Shown: positions 1 to 10,410 of the stretch, piece by piece
How positions within the stretch are numbered: the first letter of the stretch is position 1
Layout: every line of letters begins with the position of its first letter
NCBI GenBank assembly: GCA_018398805.1
Contig: JAGFBZ010000855.1
Location: 1,860,001 to 1,924,000, forward strand
Direction: 5' to 3'
DNA length: 64,000 bases
Source: Hirundichthys speculiger
Taxonomy: Eukaryota; Chordata; Actinopteri; Beloniformes; Exocoetidae
The notes under the pieces: generated by a model
Seen by the model: the letters and a program-made list of their open reading frames with translations, nothing else
Databases searched by the model: none
Told to the model about the DNA's origin: nothing
Position numbers and translations under genes: made by a program

Positions 1-3000
1 ATGTATTTAGACCTTGCATTAGTGTTGTAATCAGATTTCCAAGGAAACATTTTAATTAATGCAAGATCTGAAAGGTGTCTCTGTTTCAGAGAAACCAGAG
101 CAATGTGGACTCTGATGTTATTTCGCTCTTTTTGAAAGGTTGGTTAGCTGAAGCAGATTTTTATTCGAGTGGCAGACAATCTCTAAGTTTACCAATTTGA
201 GACTACACAGCTTGGACCGACACGCAAGGTGGGACCAACTGCCACAACAATAAAAACTGCTCCATCTACAGCACACATAGACAGATAGTTACTGAGCGAT
301 TACACTGCCTATTGCATGGCTAGCTTGAATTTTTCTTTGCTGCTGTATCAAGATTAAATGTATCATACTTTCAACATTTGTGAAACTAATACAGTAACAA
401 AGATTGTAGATACATGACTGAGAGTTACAATATGTTTGCCTTGCATTAACATTCATGCTTGCTGGCTGAATTGTGTTTGGGCTGAGACAGGTGCAGAGGT
501 CTGGTTAGACTCTCAGTCAATTTGCATTCCTATCATCTACATTCATGAAGCACATGTTATAATGTGCAGCCTTAGTCTGGCTCAGGTTTTGCACTGCTGG
601 GTAAACTGTGCCACTGGAGTGCACATGGAAATGAGCCTGTGCTTGTGTGCTATGTGCTCGTATCTTGTATCGGCACACAGCCCACACCCAGACATCTTCC
701 AATCTCTGCTTATGCCAAAATGTTGGTTAGTTTCCACACTTCTTCAACACCCATTCAGCATATTGACAAAAGAATTGAAATGAAGTGTTTAACTTGAAAC
801 TTTCTCTCAGAATGTCTGAATGAATGAATTTTAAATACTTAATTAACCTACATGCTGTTGTACTGCTTTGTTGTGTAATTTTCGATGACTGGGTCTGACA
901 GTGAAGCACAAAAACTGTATTACGCTACAAAAGCAAGGATTTCTTTAATAACAATAATTTTAGAAATTTTACTCAGATTTGATTCCTGCTGCAGCATCTT
1001 ATCTGCATCTCTTTTTCTCAGCACCGTCTGACATGATACAACAAAGTCCACTTGATAATACACCTTTATTGTCTGGACTGTTTGCCAGAGCCTTTACACC
1101 TCACATGTTTAATGTATCCAATGATATTTGGGTTGCTAAAATCTAACCATCTGCCTTTCTTTCACTTATGTGTGTGATTACCACTTTCTAATATCACACA
1201 GGACCTCAGAAATGAAAGCTAACAAGTTTTGCTGTCATTTACTTGCCATTAATGTATTGGATAAATAGGTCCTAGATGAAATGATACTGAAAAGCAGCGT
1301 TGCAGCTTTTGAAATGTAATTTATTTTCAAAGCAGTCCTTTTTTATGCCTTGGGTTATTACTTGAGTGTAATCAAAACCTCCTCACTTAATCTATGTATT
1401 AGAGATGAAACCAAATAATACCAAAACGGGCTTTGAGTGTGGACCCTTGACGAAGTCTGACCTGCAGTGGTTGTCATGTTTAGAGCAACAAATCACAATT
1501 AAACTGAGACATCAATGAATAATGAAAGAAAATTGTGGGAGAAGTCCGACTGTGTCATGAAACATTTCTTTTTTCATTTTTATAGTATTATAATCAAAAT
1601 GCAGTGCTTGTGCACTTCAGATAGCGAAAGCAGCAAGTTGATTTGCTGATCATGCAGATCATGCAGACATAAAGAAGGAAGTGTACCTCTAACCCATGGT
1701 GACATATTGTATTTAGTCTGAACCTGAGAAGAATCATGAGCACCAGTGAGCTGCAGCAACAGCCCAGATCACTAATGCACCATGTGAGGAAGAGGAAATC
1801 CTTATTGAAAGAATAGCCTGAGCCATTTTACTTTGACTAGATTCAAGCATTGTGACTGTAATTCACCTTAAATTACTGACTATATTTATCAAGTCATGTT
1901 ATTACTTAATATTTGACATAATTACGCATCAAATAATGTAGACAAGGATGAACAACAAAATCAACAACAACAAAAAAGAGTCAGCATTTTCCTTGAATCC
2001 TAAATCAATTGCTGTGAAGATGCTGAATAATTAACTGGAGCTCCATTTAACTCAAGCAGCATGCTGATGAAATGCCTACCCACATACCCAAAGAAACTCG
2101 TACCCTACATTAATATATATTGGAAACGGAGTAGAACACATTAATATAGATGAGTATTTTCTATTTGAGGCAGTTTAACTCATCAAATGTCACTTTTGTA
2201 AGTGAGGTTTATGAACATCACTGTCTAGCTTCTACTGGTTGCCTATTTACAAGAGCTATACATGCAAGGATCATCGTGGAAGAACTGAGAATTAAGTGGA
2301 ATCCTCTGCAGAATAATTCACAATTATTATTTTAATTATTATTTTTCATCCACTGCAAATGCCCTGTACAAAAGATGAAAAGGTTGTGCTCTTGAACCCC
2401 ACTCATCCATCTGTGAATAGTTTGAAATTAGAGTTAAATATGAGTTTCAATGTTACACAACACTGTATGCAGTTTCTTTTACTAAAGCAATGTATGGTTT
2501 TTCTTCCTCTTCCTTTTTGACATTTTAAGGCACAAAATCTAATCAATACCAGGGTCTACGTTAAAAATAACAAGAAGTAAGTAATATGTTGAATGTAAAC
2601 AAAGTTAAATGCCATCACAATCTTATTTCATACAGCTGAGAGAATTATAGCTTAAAGACCATCACCCACAGGACATCCTCCTTGCAGCGATGAAAACAAG
2701 TGAGGTGCTTTCTGTTTGTGGTGCCGATGCTATTGATCTTTTATAATGGCAGCTTCACAGCAAACGCTTCAAGAGAGCCTTCAGATAAATAGACTCTGGG
2801 ATTGAAAAGTCTAGCATTAATTACAGACATGTTCCTTTTTTAGCACGTGTCAGATTATGATTTGTTAATAGATGTATTCAGAGTAGCCACAGTAAGTTTG
2901 GGACAAAAGATTTTAAACACGCATCACACTTTTGTTGAACAGTAGCGGTGATGTAATTTTCTAAAAGGCCGTTTGACGTATACATGTTAAGTGGAGATAA

Positions 3001-5518
3001 ATACAATTTTTTTTTTTTTTTCTTTTTCCATCCATGTGTGATATTTTAGTTTCTTGTGACTGTGGTGGCAGTGACAGTGCGACAGAGCACGGTGGAAACA
3101 TGTCTATTATAATTACGTTTCTTCAAAGAGAAGTGTATGTTGCCACTATGGGCTTTTTGGCTGCTTAAGACGAGGAGGAGGAGGCAGGTTCCCTTGAAAC
3201 CCACATTGTTTTTTGACAAATCATGGGTAAATGTCATTTCGAATTCTGCTTAGCATACGAAAGAAGAAGTGCAGAGCAGACACAAAGAGCCCTTGTAATC
3301 ACCTCAGTAGGAATTCAAAACAACATACAAAAATAAAAAAAGCTTTGAAGAGAATGTAAGTTGGAAATTCCAACAAAGGACTTCTACATGATGTTAGATG
3401 TACACGCTCTCTTGAATTATTACTTAGCGTTTTTAAAAGACACACATCCCACGCAAATGGTGATGATACAAATACACAGGCTGCGTTTTTCAGTCCTTAG
3501 CCACTGAGGACCTCCCTGTGACCGGCGTCGCTTTCCCCATTCTGGCTTTGTTGCTTTTCATCATTCAGCAGGTTTGATCTGTTTACAGCGCTCGCTCCTG
3601 AGAAAACAAGCTTGAGCTTTCACTGGATAAAAGTTAGATGTGTTTGTCTCCTCTTTGCCACTGGAAGTCCAGCAATAAATTATAGACAGAGGAATACAAA
3701 CCACAACGTTTACACAACTCCATGTAGAGGCAACTGCACCACTCATCACCTTGTACCCACAACTAGAGATGGGTTAGTTTACATTAAAAATTAATGTCCC
3801 ATTACATCCCAAGGCCATTGTTTCTCTAACCTTGGTCTAGATGCAGGCACCGTGGTGTCCTCGGGGAAGGACCTGTGCCACTTGGAGTTACTTGGCTGAC
3901 CTAAAAAAATGAGCAATGGTGGCACAGCCTGCTGTGACTCACCTTCTGTCTGTTGGTCTGAGCATATAGCAGACAAATTTCTATTTTGTATGCTCTTTGA
4001 ATTCTTGTGTGCAGTCAACTTTAGCTGTTACACCAAAATAACAAGATAAATGGTGACATGGGCTCATTTTGTACCCTCAGTGAAGCCTGTCCTCACAAAA
4101 AACAAGCAGTCCTTAAAAAAAGGAATAAAGTAGTTGTTTCAGTAAACGGTATATCTTTATACATTATGAGCTCATATTTATCAAATTGAGGTCAAGTTTT
4201 TATTTTTTAACTTTTGGTTTGCTTCTAATTGTTTTTTGGTGTCAGTTTTTTTTCTTTTCCCCAAAATACCTCTTTTTATAGACTTTCTAGTTCTATTGTC
4301 TATTAACCAAAGTTCAATAAAAGAGTTATTGCAGATGTGCTGAGAGCTTCCAGTTACATTAGCACAAAATCTTAAAATATGTCTACTCTGTGACATTTAG
4401 AAGAAATAAAATTCCAAATAGAAAGTGCTGTGTTGGTGCACTGAACAGAGAACACATAATGTGTCTCAGGATCGGGTCCTACGTCATAAACCGTCATGAC
4501 ATAAAGATGAATTCATGCCATAAAAATGATAAATTTCACAATACCGGCAGCTTATTTATCATCACAACACCATTTCTATGATCGCTGGCGTGGTGGCTAA
4601 CAGCTACTGAATGAATCTCCTTTTCTCTGCAAACATTGCCAGCTGTGACTCCAAGGAAACACACAGCCCCCATCTGTGAGACTGCTAACCACAGCTATCC
4701 ACTATTCAAGACTTATCACAGCAGAAGAGTCATGTTTTTTTTTTTTCTTCTCTTTAATCTTACATTTTCCACAGCATGTGCTCTTTTAATGCATGCAGTC
4801 CAGATACTTAATGGGACTAATCACTTTCAACCAATTCAAAAATTGTAAAGATAAGAGACAAAACCCCATCTGAAAGTGCTTAAGTTAAAGATAATGTAAA
4901 ATACTCCCAGTTTCCTCTACTTCTTAGCTGAGGTGAGCACTGAAGTGGATAATTAAATGTAAACTGCCTAATGTAATTTGTCATGTCATATGAAAGACCC
5001 GAGGCATTTTCACAGAGAGCAGATGCTACTCAGCACTTCTCTGGCAAAATCTTTCATATGGGTCAGTTTCCTTAGCTGTTGTTAATACCAGATGGTTATG
5101 TGAGTAGGTTTTGCCTTTCAAAACCACCTATGTGCATGTTTTAGTAGTTTATAATTGCTGTAATAATGAGAACCAATTTTGTTTTTTGTCAAAGTGCCTG
5201 TAAGCAAAGCAGCTGACCTCTGGCTGCTAAATGATCAGTAGAGGTTATAGTGGACATACAGTCTCTGTAAACATGTTAAAAGATTAAACATACTGCCAGA
5301 AAACTAAACTCTCCCTGGATAAATGTAGCACAAAAGGAAAATTGTTGACAAAAATCAATATTTTAACTTTGAACGCAATATCAAGCCTTTTACATAAAAG
5401 CTACAATAAATATCATAATTTAACTGAAATAATTCACACCAAAAGTATTCATTTGAATATAAGCATGAATATGAGCTTTATATGAATCTGAGCTAAAAAA
5501 AAAATTCTATACATGGAG

Positions 5519-5523
<5 letters not shown>
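1..5523. other. Intergenic DNA, no gene seen
   Basis: AT-rich sequence with stops in all frames. The longest open frames (about 115 codons near 436-783) have no recognisable motif and no convincing splice signals. It holds short homopolymer runs, such as a T run near 3008, but I see no transposon end or RNA gene. Regulatory elements of a neighbouring gene could be hidden here; only cross-species conservation would show them. Confidence 0.6.

Positions 5524-5581
<58 letters not shown>
5524..5581. repeat. (TA)n microsatellite
   Basis: About 29 uninterrupted TA units. The tract runs straight into the terminus of a pogo/Tigger-like element starting CAGTGGTACC, which fits the TA target preference of Tc1/mariner-type elements. 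Confidence 0.95.
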
Positions 5582-5584
<3 letters not shown>

Positions 5585-5910
5585 TGGTACCTCTACTTAC
5601 GAAGGTCTCTACATGCAAAATTTTCAGGTTACAAAACGCCTCAATGGGAAAATATTGCCTCTTGTTATGAAAGACATTTCAGGATACGAAAGGCAAAAAT
5701 ACAGTACTTGCTGCTACTCGCAGCTCCCAGAGTTTACCGAACATAAACATACTTGTTGGCTCTGTATCTCGGTTTGAAAGTGGTGCATCCGAGCTGCTCT
5801 GCCATTGGCTATCGCTTAGCATATTCCTAGCCTCTCTTTGGCTAGGAGGGCCTCTTGTCTGTATGAGCGTGACCTAGCAACCCAGGTAAACGAACAATCC
5901 TTGCCAGCGT
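5582..5910 (+). mobile_element. pogo/Tigger-like terminus, probably a non-autonomous fragment
   Basis: The sequence after the TA tract begins CAGTGGTACCTCTACTTACG, the terminal motif style of pogo/Tigger (Tc1/mariner superfamily) elements, with TA immediately outside. No matching inverted terminus is visible before the next microsatellite, and no transposase frame is present. I read it as one end of a non-autonomous or truncated copy. The right limit is only the start of the (TCTG)n tract. Confidence 0.45.
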
Positions 5911-5913
5911 TTA

Positions 5914-5933
5914 TCTGTCTGTTTGTCTGTCTG

Positions 5934-5976
<43 letters not shown>
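5914..5976. repeat. Compound (TCTG)n(TA)n microsatellite
   Basis: TCTG-type units at about 5914-5938 pass into about 18 TA units ending at 5976. The tract separates the pogo-like fragment from the hAT-like terminus that follows. Confidence 0.9.
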
Positions 5977-5979
<3 letters not shown>

Positions 5980-6300
5980 GGATGCAACGGTACTCGGTGA
6001 AATACGGTACAGTTCGGTACAACCGGCACAGGACAATACTCTTTTATGTCCCGCGTTATTTATGTTCCAATAACTTTGCATTGGACTTGCACGTGAGCGT
6101 GCGTGCCCAGATGACCAGCCTATCACACTTTGGCCGGTTGGCTGCAGGTCATAGACACAGAAAAAGAAAAAAAACTAGCAGGAATGGCCAGCGGTAGCGG
6201 AGAAATTGGGAAAAACCTTTTTTAATCACTGGCGTGGGAGCATTTTGGTTTTGCTGTTGAATACATTGGCAAAGGAAGGGGAAAAAGTTAACAGAAAACA
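5977..6300 (+). mobile_element. hAT relic with remnant of a BED-finger transposase start
   Basis: It opens with TAGGGATGCAACGGTAC, typical of fish hAT termini. At 6184 a reading frame starts M-A-S-G-S-G and, after a stop, continues W-E-H-F-G-F-A-V-E-Y. This matches the opening of BED zinc-finger hAT transposases as I remember them, where the W-E-H-F-G-F segment leads into the CxxC of the BED finger. Stops and frameshifts follow at once, so this is a dead 5' fragment. The right end is not resolved. Confidence 0.5.
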
Positions 6301-6847
6301 TAATCTTTCACCTCCCTAAACCCACGATCTTACCCGCGTAAGATCCAGTTGTTGCCAGTTGTGCGTCTTGGCGCAGCTGATGTGCTTTTTAAAATACTGC
6401 AGAACGAATCATTGGATGTGCATTTAAAGATCACAAACAATTAATGTTCCTGTCTCTCCTCGACCACCAACAGTTTCAGGCATATCGGAAATAAATTCCT
6501 GCATCCAACCTTTTACAGCTTGACAAAGATCTCCTTGGTTTCCTCCACAGCAGACATCTGAATTTTTTAAATTTTACAAAAATGAGGCCTTGTCAAAATA
6601 GTTCATCACAGTGTCCCCAACACTGTGTATAGATTGACCACAGAGGATTCATTTTTTAATGGAACTTGTACCTGGAAAGGAAAAGAAAAAAAGAAAACAA
6701 AAGAAAAACTTTGCATATTTTTCATGACAGCTACAAAATCCAAAAATGGCCATAGTCAATAATCTTGGACTAAGATTTTAAATCATTCTCTTGACCCAGT
6801 CTTGATCATCAGGCCAGATGATGTGAAAAAGAAGTTGGCACTAATTT
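6301..6847. other. No feature seen
   Basis: AT-rich DNA, possibly the decayed interior of the preceding hAT relic. No frame or terminus can be supported. Confidence 0.5.
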
Positions 6848-7130
6848 AATTCAGTTCATTTCACTTTGCTTGTACGGCACCAAATCACAACAGTCATCTC
6901 AAGGCACTTAAAATTATATTCCAGTTTAGTCTAAGTCCCTTTAATTTGTGAAAAATCCCATTAATTCCTATTCATAATCCAGCAGAATAATTAACATCCA
7001 CTGAACCTTAAAGCATGAGGTGACAGTGGAAAAAAAAACAAAAAAAACACAACAACTAATAAACAGGGATAAAGACTCAGGGAGGGCGGCCATTAGCCTC
7101 GACCGGTTGGGAGTCTGAGATGGCAGAAAA
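6848..7130 (+). repeat. Common fish dispersed repeat
   Basis: The stretch reads like the widespread fish repeat whose hallmarks are a segment similar to CACCAAATCACAACAGTC, then CAAGGCACTT, then GACAGTGG followed by an A-rich run and CTCAGGGAGGGCGGCCAT. All four occur in order here. The class of this repeat (LINE tail or SINE) is not clear to me. It is diverged and carries no frame. Confidence 0.6.
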
Positions 7131-9069
7131 AAACACACAGACTGAGAAATAAATCCAGAGCTCATTCTGAGATATGATTTTTCTTATCTTTTTTTTTTTT
7201 TACAATATTACAAAAGTCAAAGAAAGTAGTTTTAAAGTAGTTCTAAAAAATCTTTCCCAAGAAAAACGGCAAGTTTCCTCACAAGTGTAGACACTAATGA
7301 TGCTAATAATACAGAACCTTTTCCTAAATATTGAACTGCAGATCTTTGGAATGAATGTGTGGCATCATGAAAGCTTTAGTACAAGGGCCCCCCATGGTGG
7401 AAGGGAAGAGGTTACTTACTGAAATGTTCTTATTACTCATCAGATACCAGTCCACTATACTGTCAACATGACAGAATTCACAAAGTTTTACTCTTCATCG
7501 AGATGTATGAAAAGTTCCTAAAAGTACACCTTTATTTATAGTCTTGCTCTGAATAAAAAACAGTTTTTAAGCATCCTACATAAAAAAACAAAACAAACAA
7601 AAACCACTGCAGTTCTTAACTATAAAAGGCTATCCTTGGTGTAGCCCACAGCACGACTGAAGTATTCCTTTGATTTAGCTTTAACGAGATACTGAGAGGA
7701 AAGGATGTAGCCTGCTGTGAAGCCTGAGTAACCTCTTTTATGTTTTGCATCAATTACAGAAAATCAGCCTGTGATCACATTTTGACCACCTTCTTCCTTT
7801 ACTGCACCAGCAAATTATCAAGAAATGTAAAAATGATTCCCTATCCTGCTTTTCATTTTTCTGCTCTTTATCTTTATGTTTAACATGACACTTGACCTTG
7901 ACCGCAACCTAAGGGTGCGGTCAAGCGTTGCTTGTGTTAATGCTCTTCGGCTGCATTTACACTGCAGACCTTAGTTGGCCAATTTTGATTTCTAACCTCT
8001 ATCCATTTTTTTTCTTTCATGAGTAGGTAACATCATCTTTCAAAAGCAACCTGTCTTTAGTAACTTTACACTGATCTAGAAAAAGTTAGGCAGTAAGGAA
8101 GACATATGAGCACTGTTTTCATGGATAGCAGGTGAAATAGAAGATGTAGAATGGACCTATTTCCATTACTATAAGCAATCCCATGCCTCCTCAGAGTTCT
8201 GCAATATGTGCACATTTATACAGCTATGTTGTCAGTTGCTTCAGTGAAAATTAATTCCTACAATCGAACCCCTGAGTGTGCTTCTTCTAGTTCTAAAATA
8301 CACAACAGAACATATTGTCTAAGTTGCTGCTTTCCAAAGCATTCTTGGAGGTCAGCAAATGATGAGGTATATATCTTTAAATGGAGAAAAAAGAGGTGAG
8401 CCTGTCCACCTTTGTTAAGTCACTCGCCACTCGTCACTCGCACCTTCAAGGATGCTTGACTTGCATCAACGGGGAAATAGGATCAGTCTACTTCGACAGA
8501 AGATACATGTATGTGATTCATGTCTAATTTATATCTGCAAATAGATGAGGCCATAAGCTGATCAGAAAATATCCAAATGCATTCCAGCTTTATTTTAATA
8601 TGTAGACTGTTAGTGTAAGTCAACATTGTATAAGAGGATGGTCAGAACGTGAAACTCTATGGAGAACATTAAACTTTTACACATCATGTGAACTGATGAG
8701 ATGAAAACAGAAGGTGAAAGATCCTGGACTGTTCAGAATGACATTCAATAGTAGACCACAGATTGGTGAAGATCCTACAAGCAAAGCTTTTCTTTCTCTA
8801 TTTATTTATTACCATTTATTTATTACTGAATGCTGCTATTTTCACATGTCACTTTACCCATACCACCAGAGTATCATTATTACTACAAATCATTGACTCC
8901 CCACTGTTGCATGTATAATACTCACAATCTCACTTATCTCAAGGTTTCTGCTTACTGGTTTATTTTCTTTATTGTGTATGTAGCAGGTTGCTTAATGTTT
9001 CATATTCATTTCACCAAAACACCCCAATTTTATTTATTTTTCTTCGTTTCTTTGTACGTGCCTGTTAAT
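7131..9069. other. Intergenic DNA, no gene seen
   Basis: AT-rich sequence with short meaningless frames only. I see no terminus, tandem array or RNA gene. Confidence 0.55.
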
Positions 9070-9084
9070 GGTGTAGTGGTGTGA

Positions 9085-9183
9085 CGTGTGTGCGTGTGTG
9101 CGTGTGCGCGCGCGAACAGCGGAAACCCCCGATAAGGTGGCGCATGCGCGCTTCGGGCTATTCCGTTCTGGCTGTAACTGGAG
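9085..9183 (+). promoter_or_regulatory. Small CpG/NRF1-type promoter and exon 1 of an unidentified transcript
   Basis: A locally GC- and CpG-rich patch in AT-rich surroundings contains a (GTGTGC)n stretch and the palindrome GCGCATGCGC at 9140-9149, the consensus binding site of NRF1, a factor of many TATA-less vertebrate promoters. It is followed by TTCCGTTCTGGCTGTAACTG and GAG, then GTGAGTG at 9184, a strong splice donor. The segment ending at 9183 therefore looks like a first exon. The joined copy at 9598 supports actual splicing here. No coding frame is evident, and the transcript is not recognised. Confidence 0.5.
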
Positions 9184-9519
9184 GTGAGTGTGGGAAAAGT
9201 TTCCGAGCCATATATATGAATAAAATAATAGTTTAGAGGTTAATTCGGTTCATGAAACATGGATATGTGAAATCGGGATACTTATAAAGATGATTATTGT
9301 ATGTCGCTGACTTGTCGCATAGTTTTCCTTTTTGTTTTTTTATCGCGGCTAACTGTCGCTAATTTAAATTAGCATGTAGCGCGAGCCTCACGAAGTGGTT
9401 TGCGGTATCACAACACGAGTTTGTCTTTCATTCTTTTAGTATATGCTGCTGAGCGCACATCCATGCACGGAGCCCGCTGTGTTCTATTTTTTTTTTTTTT
9501 TTTTTTTTTGCATTAACAG
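9161..9519 (+). other. Unspliced two-exon unit (exon 1 end, 256-bp intron, exon 2)
   Basis: The exon 1 end (9161-9183) is followed by an intron from GTGAGT at 9184 to TTCTTTTAG at 9439. Exon 2 (9440-9519) begins TATATGCTGCTGAGCGCACA, contains a long T run and ends ATTAACAG. It is followed by GTATGT at 9520, a second good donor. The intron limits are not guessed: the second copy at 9598-9696 lacks exactly this segment. A further acceptor-like CTTTAG lies at 9588-9593, just before the second copy. The gene is unrecognised. Confidence 0.6.
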
Positions 9520-9597
9520 GTATGTGATTTATGTTGACATTTTCTCTTGTTGTTGAAAGTTGGTGTAAATGGGTGCAAATATAATATCTTTAGGCAC

Positions 9598-9929
9598 TTC
9601 CGTTCTGGCTGTAACTGGAGTATATGCTGCTGAGCGCACATCCATGCACGGAGCCCACTGTGTTCTATTTTTTTTTTTTTTTTTTTGCATTAACAGTAAA
9701 TCTGTTCCATTGGATCTGTGTCCCTGCCTCTTATTGACACACAACACAACGCAGAGGAGCAACTCATGAGAGGGTGAACCACAGACCGGTCACATGTACA
9801 TACTTGTTTATATATTTTCTTTGTACATACTTCATCCTGTGTGCACTCTATGGGGCAGCTTTGAATCTCATGACACTCTGTGTAATGACAGTAAAGGCGT
9901 TCTATTTTATTCTATTCTATTTTTTTTTT
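9598..9929 (+). pseudogene. Spliced duplicate of the 9161-9519 unit with a LINE-type 3' tail (retrocopy-like)
   Basis: Bases 9598-9620 repeat the last 23 bases of exon 1. They join directly, at the exact splice junction, to a copy of exon 2 (9621-9696) that differs at one clear base and in T-run length. After ATTAACAG the copy reads TAAATCTG instead of the donor GTATGT of the first copy, so the second junction also behaves as spliced. From about 9780 it continues into a fish LINE-type 3' end (ATGACAGTAAAGGCGTTCTA followed by TTCTA repeats and a T run). This is what reverse transcription of a spliced RNA would leave. Target-site duplications are not obvious. Confidence 0.55.
9780..9929 (+). 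repeat. LINE 3' tail with (TTCTA)n
   Basis: The sequence has the layout of a common fish LINE 3' end: repeated CATGTACATACTT-like words, GCAGCTTTGAATCTCAT, then AATGACAGTAAAGGCGTTCT and short TTCTAT repeats ending in a T run. No reverse transcriptase frame lies upstream, so it is 5' truncated or part of the retrocopy described above. Confidence 0.6.
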
Positions 9930-10084
9930 GAGTAATGACTTCCTGGAAGTGAGATTGGCCTAATTTACAACAAGGAAGGATTTAGATTAAATGCAAACCC
10001 TAACCCTAACTGTTATACTTGAAGGTAATATATTAGTATAAACAACAGAAATATTTGGATTGGATTAATTGGAACATTGGTAAA
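9930..10084. other. No feature seen
   Basis: Short AT-rich stretch with one CCCTAACCCTAA motif near 10006. That is too short to be called a telomeric repeat. Confidence 0.5.
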
Positions 10085-10410
10085 TGGTGAACTAGACAGA
10101 CCCACAGCTTTGCACATTACATAAATCCTATGCGCCTTATTTTATCTATTTATTTTGGATATTTCTCTATCAGCTTCTTCTATTTTGAGGGTTCAAATTC
10201 TGGGGCAGAAACTGTGTAGCACATGCAGAGTGCATAGGGAAGCTTCAGTCCAGTTGAATGTCTACATTTAGGGATTAGCCCGAGCCTATGAGAATATTGA
10301 TTTATCTTCATTTTACTAGGACTAAGATCATTATATACATTTTAAAACTATGATTTCAGTCAGACTAATGTGATAATTCTTTTTTTTTTTCTAATGTTGT
10401 GTAAACAATG
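10085..10410 (+). repeat. Diverged dispersed repeat, copy 1 (partner near 41480)
   Basis: Blocks such as GATGAACT..AGACAGAC..AGAGCTTTG, TATCAGCTTCT and TGATTTCAG..GACTAATGT recur in the same order and orientation at 41480-41785. The similarity is patchy, as expected of an old interspersed repeat. I do not know the family. Confidence 0.45.

Noticed and set aside
436..783. 115-codon frame near the left edge
   Set aside because: No motif, no splice context, ordinary composition. Judged a chance frame.
5838..6197. 119-codon frame with a Tyr-Ile repeat
   Set aside because: It is a translation through the (TCTG)n(TA)n microsatellite. Not a gene.
10006..10018. CCCTAACCCTAA telomere-like motif
   Set aside because: Only about two units. 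This length occurs by chance.
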